From assembly GCF_003260195.1 (NCBI RefSeq), contig NZ_QEIH01000005.1, positions 434,001 to 498,000 on the forward strand: DNA of 64,000 nucleotides, given 5' to 3'. The DNA is from Lutibacter citreus. GTDB lineage: Bacteria > Bacteroidota > Bacteroidia > Flavobacteriales > Flavobacteriaceae. Under the pieces are notes generated by a model. It was given only the letters and a program-made list of their open reading frames with translations. It did no database searches and was not told where the DNA came from. This document shows, one piece after another, positions 28,776 through 38,000 of the stretch. How positions within the stretch are numbered: the stretch's first letter is position 1; every line of letters starts with the position of its first letter. The position numbers and the translations under genes were made by a program.

Positions 28776-29196
28776 AATAGAGACTAAAGATACTTACGCT
28801 ATAAGAAAGGAAGTTTTAAGAAAAAATATTCCATTACCTTTTATGTTTAATGGGGACGATGCAATTGATACATTTCATCTTGGAGCATTTAAAAAGGATA
28901 AATTAATAGCTGTATCAAGTTATATGAAAGTTGAAAACAAAAACTTTAAAGGCAATCAATATCAATTAAGAGGAATGGCTACTCTAGAAAATTTTCAGGG
29001 TTTAGGAGCTGGGAAGTTAATGCTGATAGAGGCTTTTAAAATTTTAAAAGAATTAAATATTGAATGTTTTTGGTGTAATGCTCGTTTAATTGCGGTAAAG
29101 TTTTATGAAAAACAAGGATTATCAACTTTTGGTGAGAAATTTGATGTAAAGCTTATTGGTGAACATTATGTAATGTATAAATATTTAAATGAATGA
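28759..29196 (+). CDS. GNAT-family N-acetyltransferase
   Basis: A 145-residue protein. The start overlaps the upstream gene by 17 bp and is the first Met of the frame. It has the GNAT core: a beta strand with YQLRGMATLENFQGLGAGKLMLIEA (CoA loop QGLGAG) and CNARLIAVKFYEKQGLSTFGEKF. It is short but complete. The end overlaps the next gene by 4 bp (ATGA), so three genes (28269-29903) are likely co-translated. The acceptor is unknown. Confidence 0.86.
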   Translation: MIRIVKIETKDTYAIRKEVLRKNIPLPFMFNGDDAIDTFHLGAFKKDKLIAVSSYMKVENKNFKGNQYQLRGMATLENFQGLGAGKLMLIEAFKILKELNIECFWCNARLIAVKFYEKQGLSTFGEKFDVKLIGEHYVMYKYLNE

Positions 29197-29903
29197 TTAA
29201 AAAATTTATTTGCTTTTTGTCTGCGATTCTTGTTTTTGGAATTGCCTTTTCTCAAAAAAAATATTCTGTTAATGCTTTAACAGGACAAGGAGACATTGAA
29301 TTTATTGGGAAAACTGTAAAGTTGCAAAAGGAAACGTATAATGCTTTTGAAAAAATGAAAAAAGCAGCATTAAAAGAAGGAATAAATTTAAAAATTGTTT
29401 CAGGATATAGAAGTTTTAATAGTCAGAAAAATATTTGGAATAGAAAGTATAATAGATTTATTTCACAGGGTTTTTCTCCTAAAAAATCAATAGAAAAAAT
29501 AGTAGAATATTCAACATTACCTGGTACGTCTCGTCACCATTGGGGAACTGATATTGATATTATAGATGGTTCAATAAAAATTCCAAAATCAATTTTAGTT
29601 GAAAGTAATTATGAAGGAAATGGAGTTTATTCTAAATTAAAAAAATGGATGGATGATCATTCACAAAGTTTTGGGTTTTACTTGGTTTATACAAAAGATA
29701 AAATTAGAAAAGGTTTTAAATATGAACCTTGGCATTATAGTTATAAGCCGTTATCTAAGAGTATGTTATCTCAGTATAAGGAAATAAAATTAGATGATTT
29801 TTATAAAAAGACTAAACTTAACGGGAAGAAATATATTGATGCAAAATTTTTAAATATTTATACTGCAGAGAATATATCATCTATTAATCCAGCACTAGAT
29901 TAA
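29193..29903 (+). CDS. M15B (VanY-like) D-Ala-D-Ala carboxypeptidase
   Basis: A 236-residue protein with a signal peptide (MIKKFICFLSAILVFGIAFSQ). The zinc site is clear: H115 and D122 in SRHHWGTDID and H181 in EPWH, with catalytic E178. The family serine/arginine segment SGYRSFNSQ is at 70-78. It trims peptidoglycan stem peptides in the periplasm. It is translationally coupled to two acetyltransferase genes. Confidence 0.92.
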   Translation: MIKKFICFLSAILVFGIAFSQKKYSVNALTGQGDIEFIGKTVKLQKETYNAFEKMKKAALKEGINLKIVSGYRSFNSQKNIWNRKYNRFISQGFSPKKSIEKIVEYSTLPGTSRHHWGTDIDIIDGSIKIPKSILVESNYEGNGVYSKLKKWMDDHSQSFGFYLVYTKDKIRKGFKYEPWHYSYKPLSKSMLSQYKEIKLDDFYKKTKLNGKKYIDAKFLNIYTAENISSINPALD

Positions 29904-29981
29904 TTTAATATTCTAAAAAATAGTGTTACGTTTGTAGCGTAAATATTTGAAAATCTGAAGAGAAGGAATTTCGAACACTTA

Positions 29982-30010
29982 TTAACCCCAGTTTAACCCC
30001 AATTTACCCC
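29982..30010 (+). repeat. Three TTWACCCC repeats before a start codon
   Basis: TTAACCCC at 29982 and 29993 and TTTACCCC at 30003 are spaced 11 and 10 bp. The last ends 2 nt before the ATG of the TPR kinase, where a ribosome site would be. Such C-rich DNA is rare in this AT-rich genome. Confidence 0.5.
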
Positions 30011-30012
30011 CT

Positions 30013-32073
30013 ATGAAAAGAATTATTCTTTTTTTTCTATCGGTGTGCTTTTCCTTTGCAGTCTTTTCGCAGACTAATAAAACATTTCCGGATGAAAAAA
30101 CATCCAAATTACTCATTAAAAGAATTGATACTTTACAAGTTGAAATATTATTAGAAAAAGCAAAAGTATTTTTTAATAATAAAGAACTAGACTCTGCAAA
30201 TATTTATTATAAAAAGGCATTAGTAGTAGCGAAAGGCACTAAATCTAAATTACATATTGCAAATTGTTTGTTTTGGATTGGTGATTTTTATCAGGGCATA
30301 GACAGCTATAAAGAGGCAATAATTTATTATATTAAAGCTATTGAGGTTTATAGTGAAATAGGAGATGTAAAAGATGTGGCAGAGGTTCAAAATAAAATTG
30401 GGTCGAATTATATTAGTTTATATGAAGAAAATAATGCCATAACATATTTTTTTAAATCTTTAAAAAATTATGAAAGTCTTAATGATATGAATGGAATTGC
30501 AGTTAATTATATTGACATAGGAAATTTATATTACGAAATTGAAAATTACGAGTTTGCTAAGAGATATTTTACTGACGCTTTGAAGATATGTGAAGAATTA
30601 GATGATAAATATGGTATTTCAACTTGCTATACAAACCTAGGTAATGTTAGTGCAGATTCTGGAGATAGATTAAATGGCGTAAAATTCTATTTAAAATCTA
30701 TTGAAATTGAAAAAGAACTTAATAGAAAAGATGCTTTTGCTGCAAATTATAATAATATTGGTGATTGTTTTTTAATTATGGGTAAGCTAAATAAGGCTAA
30801 AACTTATTTTTTTAAATCATTAAAAATTATTAAAGAAATTGATGATGCAGAGTTAGAAGAAATAGTTTACTTAAACTTAGCTGATTTATTTATTAGAAAT
30901 AAAAATTTTCAAAAATCCATTCATTATGCAAAAAAAGGATTGGAGTTAGCAAGAATTAAAAAGTCTTTAGATATTCAATTAGAGTTATTAGATTTTTTAG
31001 CTTTGGGTTATGAAAAACTGGGAGATAAATCTATGTCTCTTCAATTTTTAAAAGAATGTAAAAAATTAAATGATAGTATTAATACTGTAGATAAGATTAA
31101 AAAGGTTCAATTGTTTAATACATTAAATGAATTAGAAAAGTCTAATTTTAAAATAGATGAACTTTCAGAAAAAAGTGAGTTAGCAGAATTAAGGTTGGAA
31201 AATGAAAAGAAATTTAATTATTTTCTGGTTATTTCAATGGTGGGGTTTGCGGTGCTAATAATTATATTATTATTTCAGCATACTTCTATAAAAAAGGCCT
31301 ATAATTTGTTAGAATTTAAAAATCATCAAATAAACAAAATGAATGATGAAATTAAAACTCAAGCAAATAATTTAGCGAAAATCAATCAAACAAAGGATAA
31401 GTTTTTTTCAATTATTGCTCATGATTTAAAAAACCCATTCAATTCTATTATGGGGTTTACAGATTTGTTAATGGAAAACATAAGAAATTATGATGAAGAA
31501 AAAAGATTGAAATTTTTAAAAATCATTAAGGGATCGGCTACTAAAGCTTCAGATTTATTAAGTAACTTATTAATTTGGGCAAATTCTCAATCTGGTAATT
31601 TAAAATTTAGTCCTGAAAAAATAGAAATTGTTAAACAAGTAGCTGATGTTATTTCGCTTTTAGAAATTCAGGCAATTAATAAGGATATTTCAATTTATAA
31701 TAATGTGCATCATAATATGTTTGTTGCTGCAGATAAAAATATGCTTAGTACAATTTTAAGAAATTTAATTTCAAATTCAATTAAGTTTTCCAATCCTGGA
31801 GATAGTATTACTATTTCTACTTTTTTGGATAAAAATAGTGTGAACGTTTTAATACAAGATCAAGGTGTAGGAATGAGTGAAGAAACTATAGGTAATTTGT
31901 TTAATGTTGAAAGTAAAGACTCTAAGATAGGTACGGCAAATGAGCAAGGGTCTGGTTTAGGGCTTGTTTTATGTAAAGATTTTGTAGAAAAACATGGAGG
32001 AGAAATATCGGTAACATCTACAATAAATAAAGGGAGTTTATTTAAGTTTTCATTACCAAAATATGAAGAGTAA
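30013..32073 (+). CDS. TPR-containing membrane histidine kinase
   Basis: A 686-residue protein with a signal peptide (to about residue 21). Some seven tetratricopeptide repeats fill residues 45-365 in the periplasm. A membrane helix at about 400-420 and a coiled coil lead to HisKA with H470 (IIAHDLKNPFN) and a HATPase domain with DQGVGM and GSGLGL. No response regulator is adjacent. The catalytic half is closely like that of the PAS kinase at 11177-12670. It likely senses a periplasmic peptide or protein through the TPRs; this is inference. C-rich repeats lie at its start. Confidence 0.92.
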   Translation: MKRIILFFLSVCFSFAVFSQTNKTFPDEKTSKLLIKRIDTLQVEILLEKAKVFFNNKELDSANIYYKKALVVAKGTKSKLHIANCLFWIGDFYQGIDSYKEAIIYYIKAIEVYSEIGDVKDVAEVQNKIGSNYISLYEENNAITYFFKSLKNYESLNDMNGIAVNYIDIGNLYYEIENYEFAKRYFTDALKICEELDDKYGISTCYTNLGNVSADSGDRLNGVKFYLKSIEIEKELNRKDAFAANYNNIGDCFLIMGKLNKAKTYFFKSLKIIKEIDDAELEEIVYLNLADLFIRNKNFQKSIHYAKKGLELARIKKSLDIQLELLDFLALGYEKLGDKSMSLQFLKECKKLNDSINTVDKIKKVQLFNTLNELEKSNFKIDELSEKSELAELRLENEKKFNYFLVISMVGFAVLIIILLFQHTSIKKAYNLLEFKNHQINKMNDEIKTQANNLAKINQTKDKFFSIIAHDLKNPFNSIMGFTDLLMENIRNYDEEKRLKFLKIIKGSATKASDLLSNLLIWANSQSGNLKFSPEKIEIVKQVADVISLLEIQAINKDISIYNNVHHNMFVAADKNMLSTILRNLISNSIKFSNPGDSITISTFLDKNSVNVLIQDQGVGMSEETIGNLFNVESKDSKIGTANEQGSGLGLVLCKDFVEKHGGEISVTSTINKGSLFKFSLPKYEE

Positions 32074-32138
32074 AGTATTATATATTTTTTAATATTAGAT
32101 TATTTTGAATTAGAAAAAATACTTATACTAAGATAATA

Positions 32139-32303
32139 CTATTCATTAGATTTAGCTTTTAGCTCATGCATCTTTTTAACCATTTCTTTTAAACGGTTCT
32201 CACGAGCAATTTTATCATCACGTAATTTGTTGGTTTTTCTAGCCATTAATTTAGAATGTTTTGCCTTGTTTTTTGTGTTTTTGGGAGACCCTTTTTTAGC
32301 CAT
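32139..32303 (-). CDS. Small basic protein, 54 residues
   Basis: An open frame starts MAKKGSPKNTKNKAKHSKLM and ends HELKAKSNE, with about one third Lys or Arg and no hydrophobic core. The frame is closed by TAG at 32139. It looks like the short Lys-rich proteins that Bacteroidota keep near housekeeping or stress genes and may bind RNA or DNA. It is placed between a kinase gene and a signalling operon, with its own upstream spacer. The role is unknown. Confidence 0.6.
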   Translation of the reverse strand: MAKKGSPKNTKNKAKHSKLMARKTNKLRDDKIARENRLKEMVKKMHELKAKSNE

Positions 32304-32579
32304 AAAGAAATTTTAATTTTAAAACTATAAAAATACTAAAAATAAAAGAATATGAATTTTATTTATTACGTTAAGTTATTGAGTAAAGTATTCTAATTAA
32401 GAAAGAGTTAAAATGTTTTTTGAATAAGGTTTACAAAACTTAATTTTATTTACAGATCAATATTTTCAATGCTTTTTTTATAATTTAAAAAATTAGTTAT
32501 TTAAATATAAAATTAGAAAATTGTATGATGAGATTTTTAGATAAAAAGGCGATTTATTGCTTTTTAGGATAATATTAAT

Positions 32580-34622
32580 TTAGTTGATTGGAACAGTAAA
32601 ATAAAATGAAGAGCCTATATTTTCAGTAGATTCAATCCAAATCTCTCCTCCAAACATTTTTACATAAGATTTTGAAATAGATAAACCTAAACCAGAACCT
32701 TGATGTACCTGCCCACAGGGTAAATCTACTTGAATAAATCTATCAAAAATTGAGGATTGTAGAACTTTAGGAATTCCAATTCCGGTATCAGATACATTAA
32801 AAATTAAATAACCGTCTATTAATTTTACCCCAAGTTCAATACTACCAGTATTTGTGAATTTTATAGCATTTTTAATTAGATTACTTAATATGGCAAACAA
32901 TTTATCTCTATCTATATTAATTATTATTTTATTTATCTCTTTTGGTTTTATTAATTTTAGTTGCAAGTTTTTATTGGATGCTTCTGGCAAAAAGAATGAA
33001 TGTAAAATTTCTAATTCTTCATTAATATTAGTGTCAACATAATTTAATTGTACTTGTCCGGTTTCAAGTTTAGAAATATCCATTAAATCATTTAATGTAT
33101 TTAACATACGTTCACCGCTTTTTACAATAATATCTATAAAAGATCGTTGTTTTTCTTCAGATAAATTTGGGTTTTTTAACAAATTTGAAAAACCTAGAAT
33201 ACCATTCATAGGTGTTCTAATTTCATGACTCATATTGTGTAAGAAAGCGGTTTTTAATTTATCGGATTCTGTTGCTTTTTCTAACGCTAAAATTAAATCT
33301 TGTTCTATTTTTTTATTTTGAATAGAAAGTCCAATTTGATCTGATATAAAAACTAATAAATTTTTATCATCCTCAGTGAAAACAACATTTTTATTATAGC
33401 TCTGTACAACAATAACTCCAGTAATTAGTTCTCCAATTTTTATTGGAACACCTAACCATTGTTTTGGTAAAGTACCTGAGATTTTTAATTTTTTATCATT
33501 TTCTAAAGCTTTTAGCTCATCACCAGAAACTAACAAAGGTTTTTTACTTTTTACTATATATTCTGTTATTGAATTTTCTACAAGAATTGTGTTAAAACCA
33601 TCCTGTTCATCTTGAAAAAATGGAAGTTGTATATGTTTTTCATCAGCATCAAATAAAGCAATATAAAAATTTGTAGTATCTATAATGCTATTTAGTTCAT
33701 TTTTAATAAATTTAATTAGTTGTTGTATATTTTTTGTAGAATTTACAGCATTAGATATTTGATATAATACATTTTGAATTTTTTGATTTTTAAGTCTTTT
33801 AGAAATATCACGTTGAATAGATATAAACCCAATTAGTGTATCATTAGCATTAATAATTGGTTCAAATGAACTTTCAATTTGAATTAAAGATCCATCTTTA
33901 CATTTATTTATATGATTATATCCAGAAACACCTTTTTTATTTAAAAGTGCAGTCCATATTTTATTAAAGTCAAAATTATTAGGACCATCAAACTTTAAAA
34001 TACGAGGAGTAACTTTGTCTATAATTTCTTCAGGTGAATAACCATACAGTTCAGTAAATTTAGGATTTATAAAAGTTATAATTCCATTTATATCAGTCAT
34101 AAAAGTTGCATCATTTGAATTTTTAAAAATCATATTCATTTTTAAAAGATCTTCTGAAGTTTCTTTGTTGATTCTTATTTCTTTTTTTAATTCGGCTGTA
34201 CGCTCATCAACTAATTTTTCTAAATTTTCATGGTATTTATTTAATTCTTTTTCAGACCTATAACGTTGTAGCGTGTTTTTTACGGTCATTGGAAGCATTT
34301 TTAAATAAAAGCCATCAATATCTTTAATTAAATAATCGTAGGCACCCATTTTTAAGGCATTTACGGCAATCTCCTCGCTTCCTGTTCCTGTTGTAACAAT
34401 TATTGGAATATCTATTTTTAATTCAAGAATTTCAAAAGCATTCCCATCACCTAAAAAATAATCGGAAATTATGGCATCAAAGTTTGTAGTTTTAATAGCA
34501 TTTTTTGCATCTTTTATTGAATGCACTAATTCATATGTATAATTAAACTCAGATTTTTCTGCAAATCGTTTAATGGCCATTTGATCTACTTCGTCGTCTT
34601 CAATAAATAAAAGATGCTCCAT
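32580..34622 (-). CDS. Receiver-PAS-GAF hybrid histidine kinase
   Basis: A 680-residue cytosolic protein. It begins with a receiver domain (1-120, phospho-acceptor D54 in IISDYFLG) and a coiled coil, then PAS (about 165-275), GAF (about 285-435), HisKA with H466 (NMSHEIRTPMNG) and HATPase (DTGIGIP, GSGLGLSI). An N-terminal receiver means it can take phosphate from, or be tuned by, another kinase. It is the last gene of a three-gene operon, 8 bp after the CheY-like gene. There is no DNA-binding output. Confidence 0.93.
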   Translation of the reverse strand: MEHLLFIEDDEVDQMAIKRFAEKSEFNYTYELVHSIKDAKNAIKTTNFDAIISDYFLGDGNAFEILELKIDIPIIVTTGTGSEEIAVNALKMGAYDYLIKDIDGFYLKMLPMTVKNTLQRYRSEKELNKYHENLEKLVDERTAELKKEIRINKETSEDLLKMNMIFKNSNDATFMTDINGIITFINPKFTELYGYSPEEIIDKVTPRILKFDGPNNFDFNKIWTALLNKKGVSGYNHINKCKDGSLIQIESSFEPIINANDTLIGFISIQRDISKRLKNQKIQNVLYQISNAVNSTKNIQQLIKFIKNELNSIIDTTNFYIALFDADEKHIQLPFFQDEQDGFNTILVENSITEYIVKSKKPLLVSGDELKALENDKKLKISGTLPKQWLGVPIKIGELITGVIVVQSYNKNVVFTEDDKNLLVFISDQIGLSIQNKKIEQDLILALEKATESDKLKTAFLHNMSHEIRTPMNGILGFSNLLKNPNLSEEKQRSFIDIIVKSGERMLNTLNDLMDISKLETGQVQLNYVDTNINEELEILHSFFLPEASNKNLQLKLIKPKEINKIIINIDRDKLFAILSNLIKNAIKFTNTGSIELGVKLIDGYLIFNVSDTGIGIPKVLQSSIFDRFIQVDLPCGQVHQGSGLGLSISKSYVKMFGGEIWIESTENIGSSFYFTVPIN

Positions 34623-34630
34623 ATAAAAAA

Positions 34631-35053
34631 TTAATTTCTATTAGCTAATTCACTCAATGTCCAATACAAGTCTATTGTTTTAATTACTTCAACAAACTGT
34701 AAATAATCAACAGGTTTAATCATATAACCTGCAACGCCTAATTTATAACTTTCAATTTTATCTTGTTCGGCTTTAGAGGTTGTTAAAACTATAACGGGAA
34801 TTAATTTTAACCAATCTATTTTTTCACGTTCTTGTAAAAATTCTAAGCCATTCATTTTTGGCATATTTAAATCAAGTAAGATAATACCAGGAGTTTTATT
34901 ACTAGCATTATTAAGGAAATCTAAACCTTCTAATCCGTTTTCACATACAGTTAAAGGGTTTAATATTTTTAGCTCTTTAAAGGCTCTTTTAATTGTTAAT
35001 ACATCAATCTTATCATCTTCAAGTAATAATATTGATAGTTTAGAGTTTTTCAT
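34631..35053 (-). CDS. Single-domain response regulator, Rcp1-like
   Basis: A 140-residue CheY-fold protein. Acid pocket residues are E12, D13 and D14, the phospho-acceptor is D61 (LLDLNMPKMNG), with T in VLTTS and K in MIKPVD. It has no output domain. The type is that of regulators paired with phytochrome-like kinases. It sits between two kinase genes in one operon and probably carries phosphate between them. Confidence 0.93.
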   Translation of the reverse strand: MKNSKLSILLLEDDKIDVLTIKRAFKELKILNPLTVCENGLEGLDFLNNASNKTPGIILLDLNMPKMNGLEFLQEREKIDWLKLIPVIVLTTSKAEQDKIESYKLGVAGYMIKPVDYLQFVEVIKTIDLYWTLSELANRN

Positions 35054-35071
35054 AGAGTTACAATTTATAAA

Positions 35072-38000
35072 TTATTTATTAATTGGTAAAGTAAAAAAGA
35101 AAATTGTTCCCTTGTCTATTTCAGATTCAATCCAAATTTTACCTCCATAAATTTGTAAAATTCTTTTAACTAAAGTAAGGCCTACACCAGTTCCTTCTTG
35201 ATTATCACGAGATTCTAATCTTTGAAATATTTGAAATATTCGGTCAAAATATTTTTCTTCAATTCCTGGTCCATTATCTGAAACATAAAATTGCCAATTT
35301 TTATTTACTTGCTTGCATCCAATATTTATTATTCCTTTTGGCTTGTTGTTAAATTTAATGGCATTATTAATTAGGTTTTGAAATAATTGACCAAAACGTG
35401 TAGGATCTCCTAAAATTTGTGGTAATGTGTTTTCTAAAGTAATGGTGATATTATTTGGAGGGTTAAGATCTGTAATTACATCATTTACAATAGTATCTAA
35501 ATTAATTGCTATTTCTTTTTCACGTGCTTTACCGGCTCTAGAATATTGAAGTACGCCTTCAATTAAATCGTCCATTCGTTTTACTCTGCTAACTAACATT
35601 TTTAAATATTCTTTTCCTTCAGCATCTATTTTATCTGAATAGTCTTCGGAAACCCAATAGCTTAATTGACTAATGGCACGAAGAGGAGCTTTTAAATCAT
35701 GTGAAACAATTTGAGCAAAATCTCGTAATTCACCATTTGAAAATTCTAATTGTGCTGTTCTTTCTTTTATTTTTTCTTCAAGATCTTCAGTATATTTTAA
35801 AATTTCACTTTTTAAGTTATTTTGTTGAATAAGAATAGCAAGTTGGTTTCCAATTTCTCTAATTATTTGAACATTACTGTCTGTAAATATTTTCATTGAT
35901 TTTGAAAAAACAGCAAGTGTTCCAACCATAATATTTTCTGAAATAAGAGGGAATATCATAAAAGATTTTAGTCCAAAATCTACGGCTTTTTTCACTAAAT
36001 CCGATTCAATATTGTGTTTACTTAAATCTTCAATAATTTGAGTTTTACCTTTAAATAAAATGTTGAAATCTAAAAAATTAAAATTAGACGCTGGTATAAT
36101 ATGTAGAGGAAGTTTAAAATCAGGAATAATTGTATTTACACTAATAAATTTAAAAGCATCAATATCTTTAGAATATTCAGTTATTGAAATATGGCTAAAC
36201 GGTATAATTTTTTTTAATTCATTTAAAACATTATCAGCAATCTGATTAATGTTGGTTACATTTAAAATGGCCGAATCTATATCATGTAATATTTTAAGTC
36301 TGTTATTATATTCAATTAATTTTTCTTTAGCAATTTGTTTTTCGGTAATATTTTGAAAAAAGATGGATATTCCATTTTTAGAAGGAATAAGTCTATTTTC
36401 TACCCAAATATTTAAAGTTTTAGAATAAGCTTCAAAAACTATTGGTTTTTGAGTTTCTAATGCTTTATGAATATTTTTATGAATAGGTTGGTTAATTGCT
36501 TCAGGAAAAACGTCCCACATATTTTTATTTAGAAGATTATTTGAGTTTTTCCCTAATAAATTAGACGCTTTTTTGTTTACAAAAATATAATTGCTATTAT
36601 AATCTAAAGAAACAAAACCATCATTCATGTTTTCTAAGGTGTTTAATAACATGTCTTTAGTTTTGTTAAGATCATTTTCTGTCTTTTTCTTTTCTGTAAT
36701 ATCTAGCCCAATTCCAATTTGTGTTCCATTTTTTAATTTAATATTTGTCCATTCAACATTCTTTATTTTACCAGATGTGCTTGATACAGGAAATTCTTTC
36801 CACTCATTAGGTGCTTTATCCATAAAGTCTATAGCTTGTTCTCTAATTATTTTGTCTGGATAAAACAGTTTCATGAAATCTATTTGAGAAGCTTCTTTTG
36901 CAGTAATTTCTAGTTTTTTTTCAAATTCCTTATTTAAAAAAAGTAGATTAATTTCTGGATTATAAAGTGTTATTAAAATCGGAATATTATCAATAATAGC
37001 TTTTAACTGCGTTTTTTCATTAAGTAATTCTGTTTCAAGTTCTTTGCGTTCGGTAATATCTTTTACCAATGCTAGTAGGTTACCATTGGGCATTGGAGTA
37101 ACACTTACTTCAGCGGAAAAGATAGAGTTGTCTTTTCGTTTAAATTGCCAAACTCTAAAATAAGAATTATCGGAGTTTATAATATCAAGCGCTGGTTCTA
37201 TATGTTCAATTTCTGTTGGAATTATAATATTAGAAGCATTTAAACCAATTAATTCTTTGTGGGTTAAGCCTAACATTTTACATATGGCAGTATTTGCATC
37301 AATATAATTACCATCTGCATTTGCAATTAATATTCCTTCAGGAGCATACTCAAACAGTGTTCTATATTTTGCTTCATTTTCTATCAGAATTTCTTCAGTT
37401 TTTTTACGCTGTGTAATATCTTCACCAGAACTTAATATTGTTTTAATATTTCCTTGGTCATCTAAAATTAAAACATTGGTCCAAGCAATTAATCTTTTAT
37501 TCCCATCTTTGGTAAGTATTTCATTTTCATAGTGCTTTAATTCTTCAATATTACCTTTTTTTATTTTTTTTAAAACTTCTTTAATATTATTTGAGTTAAG
37601 TTTAGGAATAAAGTTATCGAACCAATTTTTCCCAACTATTTCATCTTCGTTATAACCTAGTATTTCACATCCTTTAGGATTTATCATTTGTATAATCCCT
37701 TCAGTATTAATACTAAGTAGCATTACTCCAGCTACATTTAAATAATTTTGAGCTTTATTTTTTTCCTCCTTTAATTTGTCTTGAATTATTTTAGAATCAG
37801 TAATATCACGAACATTTACAATAAAACCGGTAATTTTTTTATTTTCATTATAAAATGGAGTATATCTTGCATCCATATATTTATCTTCAGAAGCAGGAAA
37901 TTTAACCCATTTTTTAGATTTTACATATTCCCCATTAAGGCAGCGATCAGCTTCTGGTTTAATAATATGTTCAAAAAAATCTTTCCCAAATACATTTAAT

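Noticed and set aside
32074-32140. Inverted repeat AGTATTAT/ATAATACT after the TPR kinase
   Set aside because: The loop is about 50 nt and the arms are all AT; no T-run.
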